Assembly (NCBI GenBank): GCA_030620915.1
Contig: JAUXIR010000111.1
Coordinates: 1-5,941, forward strand
Direction of reading: 5' to 3'
DNA from: Geopsychrobacter sp.
GTDB taxonomy: Bacteria > Desulfobacterota > Desulfuromonadia > Desulfuromonadales > Geopsychrobacteraceae
DNA length: 5,941 nt
Under the pieces are notes generated by a model, which was not told the origin of the DNA, did not search any database, and worked only from the letters and a program-made list of their open reading frames with translations. Both the position numbers and the translations under genes were made by a program. This document shows, in pieces, positions 1 to 5,941 of the stretch; the first letter of the stretch is position 1; the number at the start of each line of letters is the position of its first letter.

Positions 1-1
1 C

Positions 2-1204
2 AACCGCCGCATTCAGATCCGCACTGATGATTCAATAATCCGCGTGTTGGCCGGTGAGCCCTTGATGTTGCGGCGCTCGCGTGGTTATGTCCCGCGGGCG
101 GTTAAATTACCCCAAGCTCAGCTGCCGGTCCTGGCGGTTGGGGCGGAGCTTAAGAATACCATCTGTCTGACGTCCGCTGATCGTGCCACCCTGAGTCATC
201 ATATTGGTGATTTGAAAAATCAGTCGGTTCTCGACTCGTTGCAACAGGCGGCCGATCATCTTCAACGATTGCTGAATACCCGCCCTCAACTGGTCGCCCA
301 CGATCTGCACCCCGATTATGCATCGACCTCGGTGGCACAGCAGATGACCGATCTGCCCAGGCTGGCCGTGCAGCATCATCATGCCCACCTGGCCAGCTGC
401 CTGGCCGACAATGGTCGAGATGAAACTGTGATCGGGGTTATCTTTGACGGCGTAGGTTTGGGGAGTGATGGACATATTTGGGGCGGTGAGTTCCTGCTGG
501 GTGATTTTGGTGGATTTGAGCGCGTGGGTCACCTGGCCGAGCTGGCGATGCCGGGCGGTGATGCTGCGACTCGTGAACCTTGGCGGATGGCCTTAAGCCT
601 GTTGCACGCTACTTACGGCGACAATCTGCCCGAACTTAAGGTGCTCGCTTCAATCCCCGCTGCCGACCGGAGACTCCTGTTACAGATGATTGAGAAGGGG
701 ATTAATGCCCCCTTCACTTCAAGTTGTGGTCGTTTGTTTGATGCGGTCTCGGCTCTGGCCGGTTTGCGCCAGACCGTGAGTTACGAAGGGCAGGCCGCTC
801 TTGAACTGGAGATGTGCCTCGAGCATCGACCGCGGCTGAAACCTTACTCCTTTGCCCTGCGCGAAGAAGACCATACCATCATTGTCGATCCACGTTCGAT
901 GACCAGAGAACTGGTCGCAGACCTGCAGCGTGGAAGAGGGGCGGGCCTTATCAGTTACCGGTTTCATCTCGGTCTCGCCGAAGCGATTCTGCGGGTCTGT
1001 CTGAACCTGCGTGAAGAGCATGGCCATTTACCCGTGGCGCTCTCGGGTGGTGTATTTCAGAATGCCTTTTTGACCGAAAAGGTGAGTCAGCTTCTGCAAG
1101 GAGCCGAATTCGAAGTTCTGAGTCACCGGCAGGTCCCACCCAACGATGGCGGTCTCTCCCTCGGCCAGGCCGCAATTGCCGGTCGCTACCTGCGTAAGGG
1201 CTAG
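2..1204 (+). CDS. hypF: Carbamoyltransferase HypF, C-terminal part (5' end outside window)
   Basis: HypF takes the carbamoyl group of carbamoyl phosphate, forms carbamoyl-adenylate and passes it to the C-terminal cysteine of HypE, the first step in making the CN ligands of the [NiFe]-hydrogenase active site. The visible 400 residues open in the tail of the YrdC-like (Sua5-type) domain, where DDS and RRSRGYVPRAV are typical HypF motifs, and continue through the whole Kae1/TsaD-like carbamoyltransferase domain. There HHHAH (residues 125-129 of the fragment) supplies the two metal-binding histidines at 125 and 129, GGVFQN lies at 349-354, and NDGG with the likely third metal ligand Asp382 lies near the C-terminus. 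Full HypF proteins are about 750-780 residues, so the acylphosphatase and zinc-finger domains should lie upstream; the reading frame is open to base 2, so the truncation is only the window edge. An in-frame ATG at 62-70 is internal, not a start. It converges with pfkA, stop codons 3 bases apart. Confidence 0.96.
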   Translation, partial: NRRIQIRTDDSIIRVLAGEPLMLRRSRGYVPRAVKLPQAQLPVLAVGAELKNTICLTSADRATLSHHIGDLKNQSVLDSLQQAADHLQRLLNTRPQLVAHDLHPDYASTSVAQQMTDLPRLAVQHHHAHLASCLADNGRDETVIGVIFDGVGLGSDGHIWGGEFLLGDFGGFERVGHLAELAMPGGDAATREPWRMALSLLHATYGDNLPELKVLASIPAADRRLLLQMIEKGINAPFTSSCGRLFDAVSALAGLRQTVSYEGQAALELEMCLEHRPRLKPYSFALREEDHTIIVDPRSMTRELVADLQRGRGAGLISYRFHLGLAEAILRVCLNLREEHGHLPVALSGGVFQNAFLTEKVSQLLQGAEFEVLSHRQVPPNDGGLSLGQAAIAGRYLRKG

Positions 1205-1207
1205 AAT

Positions 1208-2170
1208 CTATATCATAAGTTTGTCTATCAGGCGCGGCAGCAGTTTGTCGATCGGACGGATGCCGGCTGCAATCACCTCTTCAAGCGGCGTCAGCTGTAT
1301 TTTAGAATTTTTCAGTCCCAGCATTTTGTCTTTTTCTCCGGCCAACAACTTTTCGACGGCGGCCTGGCCGAAGCGTGCGGCGAGGAGTCGATCAAAGACC
1401 GTCGGAGAGCCTCCACGTTGGTAGTGGCCTAAAACGATGGTGCGCGTCTCGAAGCCGATTTTATCCTTGATCTGCTCACCAATCTTCTGTGCATTCCCCG
1501 CCCCTTCGGCAACCATGATAATTGAGTTGCTGCGTCCCTGCTGATAACGCCGGCGCAACTCCTGACAGATGGCATCAAGATCGTAGGGCTCTTCCGGAAT
1601 CAACGAATATTCAGCCCCGCAGGCGATTGCCGAGACCACCGCAAGGTAGCCACAGTTCCGCCCCATGGTTTCTACCAAGAAGGCGCGATCATGGGAGGAT
1701 GCGGTGTCTTTTATGTTGTCGACCGCGCGGGCGATATTGTTGAGTGCCGTATCGACACCGAGGGCCATGTCGGTAAAGGCGATATCATTGTCGATAGAGG
1801 CCGGTATGCCGATCACTGCAGTGCCCCGTTGTGCGAGTGCCAAGGCACCGGCGAGGGAACCATCGCCGCCGAGAACGATCAGCCCCTCGACCCCCATTCC
1901 AGCGAGATTTTCCGCAGCCAAGCGTTGACCTGCATCCTCGCGCATCTCCTTGCAGCGCGCACTCTGGAGAAAGGTTCCCCCGCGTTGCAGAATATTGCTC
2001 ACCGACTTTGTGCTCAACAGCTCGTAGTGTCGGTCGATGAGTCCCTGGAAGCCCTTTTGAATCCCAATGATTTCCAGGTTCGCGGCAAGACCGGCCCTTA
2101 CGATCGCTCGCACTGCGGCGTTCATTCCTGAGCAGTCTCCACCACTGGTTAATACGGCTATCCGTTTCAT
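1208..2170 (-). CDS. pfkA: ATP-dependent 6-phosphofructokinase (group I, bacterial type)
   Basis: It phosphorylates fructose 6-phosphate to fructose 1,6-bisphosphate with ATP, the committing step of glycolysis, in the cytoplasm as a likely homotetramer. The 320 residues match the family length and align almost without gaps to E. coli PfkA numbering. Visible are the N-terminal TSGGDCSGMN loop, Arg72, GGDGS with Asp103 and Gly104, IDND with catalytic Asp127 and Asp129, Arg162, MGR at 169-171, Glu222, Arg243, His249 and Arg252. Gly104 and the absence of Lys at 124 indicate an ATP-type rather than a pyrophosphate-type enzyme. Two oddities: position 125 is Ser where Thr is usual, and several residues of the E. 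coli ADP/PEP effector site differ (Thr54, Lys55, Asn59, Lys154, Gln211, Arg213), although Arg21, Arg25, Ser58 and Glu187 are kept. I chose the start at 2170 because the family's N-terminus begins there and AAGGGA lies 6 bases upstream; the frame stays open to 2233, but that extension is unlike the family. Confidence 0.97.
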   Translation of the reverse strand: MKRIAVLTSGGDCSGMNAAVRAIVRAGLAANLEIIGIQKGFQGLIDRHYELLSTKSVSNILQRGGTFLQSARCKEMREDAGQRLAAENLAGMGVEGLIVLGGDGSLAGALALAQRGTAVIGIPASIDNDIAFTDMALGVDTALNNIARAVDNIKDTASSHDRAFLVETMGRNCGYLAVVSAIACGAEYSLIPEEPYDLDAICQELRRRYQQGRSNSIIMVAEGAGNAQKIGEQIKDKIGFETRTIVLGHYQRGGSPTVFDRLLAARFGQAAVEKLLAGEKDKMLGLKNSKIQLTPLEEVIAAGIRPIDKLLPRLIDKLMI

Positions 2171-2176
2171 TCGCTG

Positions 2177-2182
2177 TCCCTT
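2177..2182 (-). promoter_or_regulatory. pfkA ribosome binding site
   Basis: Read on the minus strand, AAGGGA ends 6 bases before the ATG at 2170. This supports that start over the upstream in-frame ATG at 2233, which would add 21 non-family residues. No convincing sigma-70 promoter for pfkA could be picked out on the minus strand between here and about 2330. The best -10-like hexamer, TAAGAT near 2215, has no good -35. Confidence 0.7.
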
Positions 2183-2312
2183 GCTCCATCTATTGAGGTA
2201 AACTGAGAGGTGAATCTTATCGCATAATTCCACTCTTTGCTTGTGGCGTGATTCGCTTTTGTTGGTAAAATTGCTAAAATGCAGAGGTATCCTGTGCTCG
2301 GTGGCCTGGAAT

Positions 2313-2350
2313 AGATTAAATCTTCAAAGATTAAAAATATCAAAATATTT
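2313..2350. repeat. AT-rich direct repeat and two short dyads ahead of lon
   Basis: AGATTAAA occurs at 2313-2320 and again at 2328-2335, with starts 15 bases apart. Between and overlapping them, AATCTT-CA-AAGATT (2319-2332) is a perfect 6-bp inverted repeat. A second one, AAATAT-CAAA-ATATTT, follows at 2335-2350 and ends one base before the candidate lon -35 hexamer. The block lies where an UP element or a regulator site for lon would sit. Random occurrence is possible because the stretch is strongly A/T-biased, and I recognise no known operator in it; no CIRCE element is present. Confidence 0.4.
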
Positions 2351-2351
2351 G

Positions 2352-2379
2352 TTGACGTCATCCGCCAATCTGCTAGTGT
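2352..2379 (+). promoter_or_regulatory. Candidate lon promoter (sigma-70 type, extended -10)
   Basis: TTGACG (2352-2357) matches the -35 consensus at five of six bases. After a 16-base spacer comes TAGTGT (2374-2379), a weak -10 matching three of six, but preceded by the TGn extension (TGC, 2371-2373). Transcription would start near 2386 and give a leader of about 70 bases before the chosen ATG. The -10 does not resemble an E. coli sigma-32 site, so heat-shock control of lon, common in other bacteria, is not visible here. Confidence 0.5.
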
Positions 2380-2441
2380 TTGAGTCGTATTGGTAGAGAT
2401 TATTTATGACTCAAGGGTGAGTCAACGTCCTGTGAAGGCAC

Positions 2442-2457
2442 AGGAGATTCTCAGGGA
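2442..2457 (+). promoter_or_regulatory. Purine-rich Shine-Dalgarno region for lon
   Basis: AGGAG at 2442-2446 lies 12 bases before ATG 2459, and AGGGA at 2453-2457 lies 13 bases before the next in-frame ATG at 2471. Both spacings are a little long, so the site does not settle which ATG is used. It does argue against the in-frame TTG at 2390, which has no such sequence and would sit almost at the predicted transcription start. Confidence 0.45.
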
Positions 2458-2458
2458 A

Positions 2459-4840
2459 ATGGGTCACGAAATGAGTACACCAATACCAAAAATCCTGCCG
2501 ATTTATCCTCTTAAAGAACATATTGTTTTCCCATACATGGTCATACCGCTCTTCTTCCCACGTGAAGCAATTGTTGTTATCGAAGAGGCGATGAAGGACA
2601 GCCAGATGATCGGTGCGATTTACTGTCCAGGGCCGAAGAATGTTTGCACCTTTGATGAACATCCTCGGATTGGGACTGTCTGCAAAATCAACCAACTGGT
2701 CAAATTTCCCGATGGTGGCGGCAAGGTCACCATTGAGGGGATTCAGCGATTTATTATGCACGCTCCGGTTGAAACAAGCCCCTGCTTAAAAGCTGTTATT
2801 GAACTGGTGACTGAAAAAGAAGAGCGCGGCCTGGTGGTCGAAGCCCTGGTTCAGAGCGTGAATGCATTATTGAAAATTGCCCTGGCATATGGCCGTCCGC
2901 TGCCGGAAGATGTGCTGAAGATGATTGATCGGATTGAAGATCCAGGACGACTGGCTGATCTGATCACGGTCTACCTCGGTGTCGACCCGGGGGCTCAGCA
3001 GAAACTGCTCGCTATTCTCGATCCGATAGAACGGCTTAAATCGGTCTATATGCACTTAACGACCGAAGTTCAGAAGATGCAGGTCAAAGGGGAGATCGAT
3101 CAGGAGGTTAACCGGCGGCTTGGCAAAACCCAGAAAGAGCATCTGCTGCGCGAACAGATGAAACAGATCCAGCAGGAACTTGGTGATCAGGATCCGCGCA
3201 TGGCAGAAATAAGCGAACTGCGCAAACGGATCAGGGACGCAGAGATGCCTGATAATGTCCTGGTTGTCGCCGAAAAGGAATTGCGTCGACTCGAACAGAT
3301 CAATCCGGCTTCTCCCGAATATACGGTTTCACGCACCTATCTCGATTATCTCTGCAATACCCCCTGGCAAAAAGGGACAGAGGACAACCTTGATATCAAA
3401 CAGGCCGGGCGGGTTTTGAACGAGGATCACTATGACCTGAAAGAGGTCAAACAGCGAATCCTCGAATATCTGGCCGTCCGCAGCCTGAAGGCGACGACCA
3501 AGGGACCAATCCTCTGTTTCGTCGGACCTCCCGGAGTGGGTAAGACCAGTCTCGGTCGTTCGATTGCGCGTGCCATGGGGCGCAAATTCATCAGGGTTTC
3601 ACTGGGTGGGATGAGAGACGAAGCCGAGATTCGCGGCCATCGCCGGACCTATATCGGTGCGCTTCCCGGGCGTGTGATCCAGGAGATCTGTCGGGCAGAA
3701 TCCAATAATCCGGTGTTCATGCTGGATGAAATCGATAAGATAGGTCAGGATTTTCGTGGAGATCCTTCTTCGGCACTGCTTGAGGTTCTGGACCCGGAGC
3801 AGAATGACAGTTTCAGTGATCATTATCTGGATGTTCCCTACGATCTTTCAAAGGTTATGTTCATTACAACCGCAAACATCATGGATCCGATTCCGAGCGC
3901 ATTGCGTGACCGGATGGAAGTGATCCGTTTAAGTGGCTACAGTGATGAGGACAAGGAACAGATCGCTTACAAATATTTGATTCCCAAGGAGATTGAAGAG
4001 AACGGCCTGGCACAGCATCCACTCGAATTTTCTCCAGATGCGGTGCGTAAAATTGTACAAGATTACACGCGAGAGGCCGGGGTTCGAAATCTCGAACGAA
4101 AAATCGCAACTGTTTGTCGCAAGGTGGCCTTTGATGTCGCTCAGGGAAATGTCGCTCGCCAACGGATTGAAAGTGCAGATATTGAGAATCTCCTTGGCCC
4201 CTGTACCTATTTTACCGATGTCGCCGATGAACGTGATCGGATTGGGGTTGTGACCGCATTGGCCTGGACCGAAGCGGGTGGTGACATCCTCTTTATCGAG
4301 GCTGCGCGGATGGCTGGGAATAAGGGCCTGACCCTGACCGGTAGCCTCGGTGATGTGATGCAGGAATCAGCAAAAACCGCGTTAAGTTACGTGCGTGGTC
4401 ATGCCGAGCTGTTCGGCATTGAGGAGGATTTTTTTGAGAAGAGTGATCTGCATATCCATGTCCCTTCGGGCGCAATCCCGAAGGATGGTCCCTCGGCCGG
4501 GGTGACTATTGCGGTGGCGATCATCTCACTGTTAACCGGTCGTCCGGCCCGGCGCGATGTCGCGATGACCGGTGAATTGACCCTGACCGGTCGTATCTTG
4601 CCGATAGGCGGGGTTAAGGAGAAGCTTCTCGCAGCCCGACGTGCCGGAGCCAAGACTGTTTTATTGCCGATTCGGAATCGTGAACATCTGGCTGAAATGG
4701 ACGAGCAACTGCTTAAGGACCTAGAGGTTCATCTGGTTGAACGGGTGGACGAAATAGTAGCGCATACTCTGCTCCCTGCCACCGAGAATCCAGTCCACAA
4801 TAATGATGTGGAAATGCCGCCGCCGATGGCATCAGTCTAG
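2459..4840 (+). CDS. lon: ATP-dependent protease La (LonA)
   Basis: Lon is a cytoplasmic homohexameric AAA+ serine protease that unfolds and degrades misfolded and short-lived regulatory proteins. With the start at 2459 it has 793 residues, close to the 784 of E. coli Lon. In order: the LON substrate-binding domain (about 12-205, with LPIYPL and FPYMVIPLF), a charged helical linker (about 208-245), the AAA+ domain with Walker A GPPGVGKT (356-363, Lys362), Walker B FMLDE (Asp423, Glu424) and sensor-1 Asn473, and the protease domain with the catalytic dyad Ser679 (PKDGPSAG) and Lys722 (second Lys of KEK). The key residues fall on the same numbers as in E. coli, so the enzyme looks complete and active. 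A tail of about 20 residues rich in Pro, Asn and Met follows the last conserved part. Start choice: ATG 2459 is preferred, ATG 2471 (789 residues) is almost as good, and TTG 2390 (816 residues) is unlikely. It is probably a single-gene transcription unit, divergent from pfkA and closed by a terminator. Confidence 0.97.
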   Translation: MGHEMSTPIPKILPIYPLKEHIVFPYMVIPLFFPREAIVVIEEAMKDSQMIGAIYCPGPKNVCTFDEHPRIGTVCKINQLVKFPDGGGKVTIEGIQRFIMHAPVETSPCLKAVIELVTEKEERGLVVEALVQSVNALLKIALAYGRPLPEDVLKMIDRIEDPGRLADLITVYLGVDPGAQQKLLAILDPIERLKSVYMHLTTEVQKMQVKGEIDQEVNRRLGKTQKEHLLREQMKQIQQELGDQDPRMAEISELRKRIRDAEMPDNVLVVAEKELRRLEQINPASPEYTVSRTYLDYLCNTPWQKGTEDNLDIKQAGRVLNEDHYDLKEVKQRILEYLAVRSLKATTKGPILCFVGPPGVGKTSLGRSIARAMGRKFIRVSLGGMRDEAEIRGHRRTYIGALPGRVIQEICRAESNNPVFMLDEIDKIGQDFRGDPSSALLEVLDPEQNDSFSDHYLDVPYDLSKVMFITTANIMDPIPSALRDRMEVIRLSGYSDEDKEQIAYKYLIPKEIEENGLAQHPLEFSPDAVRKIVQDYTREAGVRNLERKIATVCRKVAFDVAQGNVARQRIESADIENLLGPCTYFTDVADERDRIGVVTALAWTEAGGDILFIEAARMAGNKGLTLTGSLGDVMQESAKTALSYVRGHAELFGIEEDFFEKSDLHIHVPSGAIPKDGPSAGVTIAVAIISLLTGRPARRDVAMTGELTLTGRILPIGGVKEKLLAARRAGAKTVLLPIRNREHLAEMDEQLLKDLEVHLVERVDEIVAHTLLPATENPVHNNDVEMPPPMASV

Positions 4841-4877
4841 GCTGATTCTTGATTCGATATCCATAGGGCTTGTCTCC

Positions 4878-4917
4878 AGAAATCCCCGCAGTTTGTTCTG
4901 TGGGGATTTCTCTTTTA
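4878..4917 (+). terminator. Rho-independent terminator after lon
   Basis: A 14-bp stem (arms 4878-4891 and 4898-4911, one G-U pair, otherwise perfect) closes a six-base loop, TTTGTT, and runs into CTTTTA. It begins 37 bases after the lon stop codon. Because the upper arm starts AGAAAT, a short A-rich side also exists on the other strand, but no gene reads toward it from the right. It should separate lon from the downstream peptidase gene. Confidence 0.88.
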
Positions 4918-4927
4918 TGTTGCTCTA

Positions 4928-4963
4928 TAGCCAGTCGGCCTGAGAATGGGGTAATATCCGACT
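4928..4963 (+). promoter_or_regulatory. Weak promoter candidate with overlapping dyad ahead of the M16 gene
   Basis: TAGCCA (4928-4933) and TAATAT (4952-4957) each match the sigma-70 consensus at four of six bases and are 18 bases apart. A perfect 6-bp inverted repeat, AGTCGG at 4933-4938 and CCGACT at 4958-4963, brackets the spacer and the -10, as an operator could. Because the terminator after lon is strong, the peptidase gene needs a promoter in this spacer, and this is the best one seen. Both the promoter and the operator idea are inferences from weak matches. Confidence 0.3.
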
Positions 4964-4996
4964 AAGTAGCTTTTTTACGAAAATTATCCTTCCGTC

Positions 4997-5000
4997 GAGG
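4997..5000 (+). promoter_or_regulatory. Ribosome binding site of the M16 peptidase gene
   Basis: GAGG ends 6 bases before ATG 5007. With the signal peptide that begins at this ATG, it fixes the start with good confidence. Confidence 0.75.
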
Positions 5001-5006
5001 TGTTTC

Positions 5007-5941
5007 ATGCGTAGTTTGATCTGTTTACTGAGCCTGTTTTCTCTGCTGAGTCAGCCCCTATATGCCGCGAGCCTTGCCGAGCGGGTGCACGAAGAGCATC
5101 TGGATAATGGCCTGACTCTGTTGATGCTTGAGCGACACGATGCTCCGACAGTCAGCGCTTTTATCAGCTTTCGCGTTGGTGGGGCCAATGAAGGGACTAA
5201 AAACCGTGGAATCGCTCATCTGTTAGAACATATGTTGTTCAAGGGGACCAAGACCCTTGGGACCAGAGATTATGCGGCCGAGAAGCCGTTACTTGCCCAG
5301 ATTGAAAATGTCGGTAGTCGTATCGACCAACTAAAAAATGCCCCTGTCGCTGAACAGGCCGAACTTGAGACCTTGCGCTCTCGTTTGAAGGACCTGCAAC
5401 AGGAGCACAAACAGTATGTGGTGAAGGACGAATTTTCACGCATTTATGCCGAGAATGGCGGGGTCGGTTTTAACGCTTTTACCAGCAAGGACCAGACAAC
5501 TTATCTGATTTCGTTGCCGTCGAACAAACTTGAACTCTGGGCCGCGATTGAGTCGGATCGCCTGCAGAATGCGGTCCTGCGCGAGTTTTATACCGAGCGC
5601 GAAGTGGTGCGTGAAGAACGGCGTCGTTCCTACGAAAGCAATCCGTCCGGGCTGCTCTACGAGGCCTTGATCGCTAACGCCTATACGGTTCACCCCTATC
5701 GGAATCCTGTCATCGGTTGGGACTCCGATATCGCCAACCTCTCTCTTGCCGAGGCCCGCGATTTTTTCGCTCGTTACTATCGGCCGGTTAACATGATTAT
5801 TACCCTGGTCGGTGATTTCGACTCGGAGAAGGCCCTGGCGCTGGTCAAGAAGTATTTCTCCGGGATTCCTTCAGGGACGCCCGTGCCGCGGGTGGTGGCT
5901 GTTGAACCTCCCCAACGGGGTGAAAAACGGATTACGGTCAA
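5007..5941 (+). CDS. Secreted M16-family zinc metallopeptidase, N-terminal part (3' end outside window)
   Basis: M16 (pitrilysin/insulinase-type) peptidases cut peptides or unfolded proteins inside a clamshell chamber. The 311 visible residues begin with a Sec signal peptide: Arg2, a hydrophobic core at 4-18 and a likely cut after LYA at residue 20, so the enzyme should act in the periplasm or outside. The inverted zinc motif HLLEH is at 71-75 (ligands His71 and His75, catalytic Glu74), and the third ligand is Glu204 in the EREVVREE segment, with Glu197 seven residues before it as in pitrilysin. The GGVGFNAFTS and YYRP segments are also typical. Between the zinc motif and NAFTS, at about 91-148, sits an extra segment that looks like a helical hairpin or coiled coil, putting Glu204 129 residues after His75 instead of about 76. 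I recall this layout from an M16 subgroup of environmental bacteria. The first peptidase domain and the start of its linker are present; the second M16 domain should follow beyond the edge. It is not in an operon with lon. The substrate is unknown. Confidence 0.93.
   Translation, partial: MRSLICLLSLFSLLSQPLYAASLAERVHEEHLDNGLTLLMLERHDAPTVSAFISFRVGGANEGTKNRGIAHLLEHMLFKGTKTLGTRDYAAEKPLLAQIENVGSRIDQLKNAPVAEQAELETLRSRLKDLQQEHKQYVVKDEFSRIYAENGGVGFNAFTSKDQTTYLISLPSNKLELWAAIESDRLQNAVLREFYTEREVVREERRRSYESNPSGLLYEALIANAYTVHPYRNPVIGWDSDIANLSLAEARDFFARYYRPVNMIITLVGDFDSEKALALVKKYFSGIPSGTPVPRVVAVEPPQRGEKRITV

Noticed and set aside
107..532. 141-codon open frame on the minus strand inside hypF
   Set aside because: It is antisense to clear HypF motifs (HHHAH, HPDY), resembles no family I know and has no ribosome binding site; it is a shadow frame.
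1691..2131. 146-codon open frame on the plus strand antisense to pfkA
   Set aside because: It lies entirely opposite conserved PfkA residues such as GGDGS and IDND. Its composition looks like a random reverse-frame product and no start signal supports it.
2171..2233. N-terminal extension of pfkA by 21 codons to an ATG at 2233
   Set aside because: The family begins at MKRIAVLTSGGD, and AAGGGA is correctly placed before ATG 2170. The extension is not family-like.
2243..2260. TGGC...GCTT resembling a sigma-54 promoter upstream of lon
   Set aside because: The GG and GC elements are 8 bases apart instead of the required 10, and the site lies about 200 bases before the lon start.
3993..4253. 86-codon open frame on the plus strand inside lon
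   Set aside because: It overlaps the conserved end of the Lon AAA+ domain in another frame and has no independent coding evidence.
4952..4980. T-run at 4971-4976 after the AGTCGG/CCGACT dyad as a second terminator
   Set aside because: The loop is 19 bases, the arms are only 6 bp, and the T-run starts 7 bases after the stem, so it is unlikely to work as an intrinsic terminator.
1..5941. Search for a novel system: mobile elements, CRISPR arrays, RNA genes, phage or defence genes
   Set aside because: No long repeats, transposase, integrase, tRNA-like fold or repeat-spacer pattern was seen. All long coding regions belong to well-known families and the spacers are short.

Overview
The window comes from a bacterial chromosome and holds ordinary housekeeping genes. 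In order they are the 3' two-thirds or less of hypF (+, cut by the left edge), a complete pfkA on the minus strand, a complete lon (+), and the 5' part of a secreted M16-family zinc metallopeptidase gene (+, cut by the right edge). Base composition is moderate (roughly half G+C). The mix of a [NiFe]-hydrogenase maturation factor, an ATP-type phosphofructokinase, a LonA protease and an M16 peptidase with a helical insertion fits an anaerobic, Gram-negative bacterium of the Desulfuromonadales/Geobacterales kind. That placement is an impression from protein style, not a measured assignment.

Layout: hypF (2-1204) and pfkA (1208-2170) converge, with only 3 bases between their stop codons and no intrinsic terminator between them. 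pfkA and lon diverge from a 288-base spacer (2171-2458). It carries the pfkA ribosome binding site, a run of short AT-rich repeats and dyads (2313-2350), a plausible extended -10 promoter for lon (2352-2379) and a lon leader of about 70 bases. lon ends at 4840 and is followed by a strong rho-independent terminator (4878-4917). A second, shorter spacer then has a weak promoter candidate overlapped by a 6-bp dyad, a clear GAGG ribosome binding site, and the signal-peptide-bearing M16 gene (5007 to the edge).

The genes do not form one pathway or operon. HypF makes the cyanide ligands of [NiFe]-hydrogenases, PfkA commits fructose 6-phosphate to glycolysis, Lon degrades misfolded and regulatory proteins in the cytoplasm, and the M16 enzyme should act on peptides or proteins in the periplasm. 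The terminator after lon and the opposite orientation of pfkA suggest that each of pfkA, lon and the M16 gene starts its own transcription unit.

I found no RNA gene, mobile element, CRISPR array or undescribed system. The points most worth a second look are the roughly 50-residue coiled-coil-like insertion between the zinc ligands of the M16 enzyme, the partly altered allosteric-effector site and Ser125 in PfkA, the regulatory DNA ahead of lon with its uncertain start codon, and the nearly abutting convergent gene ends.
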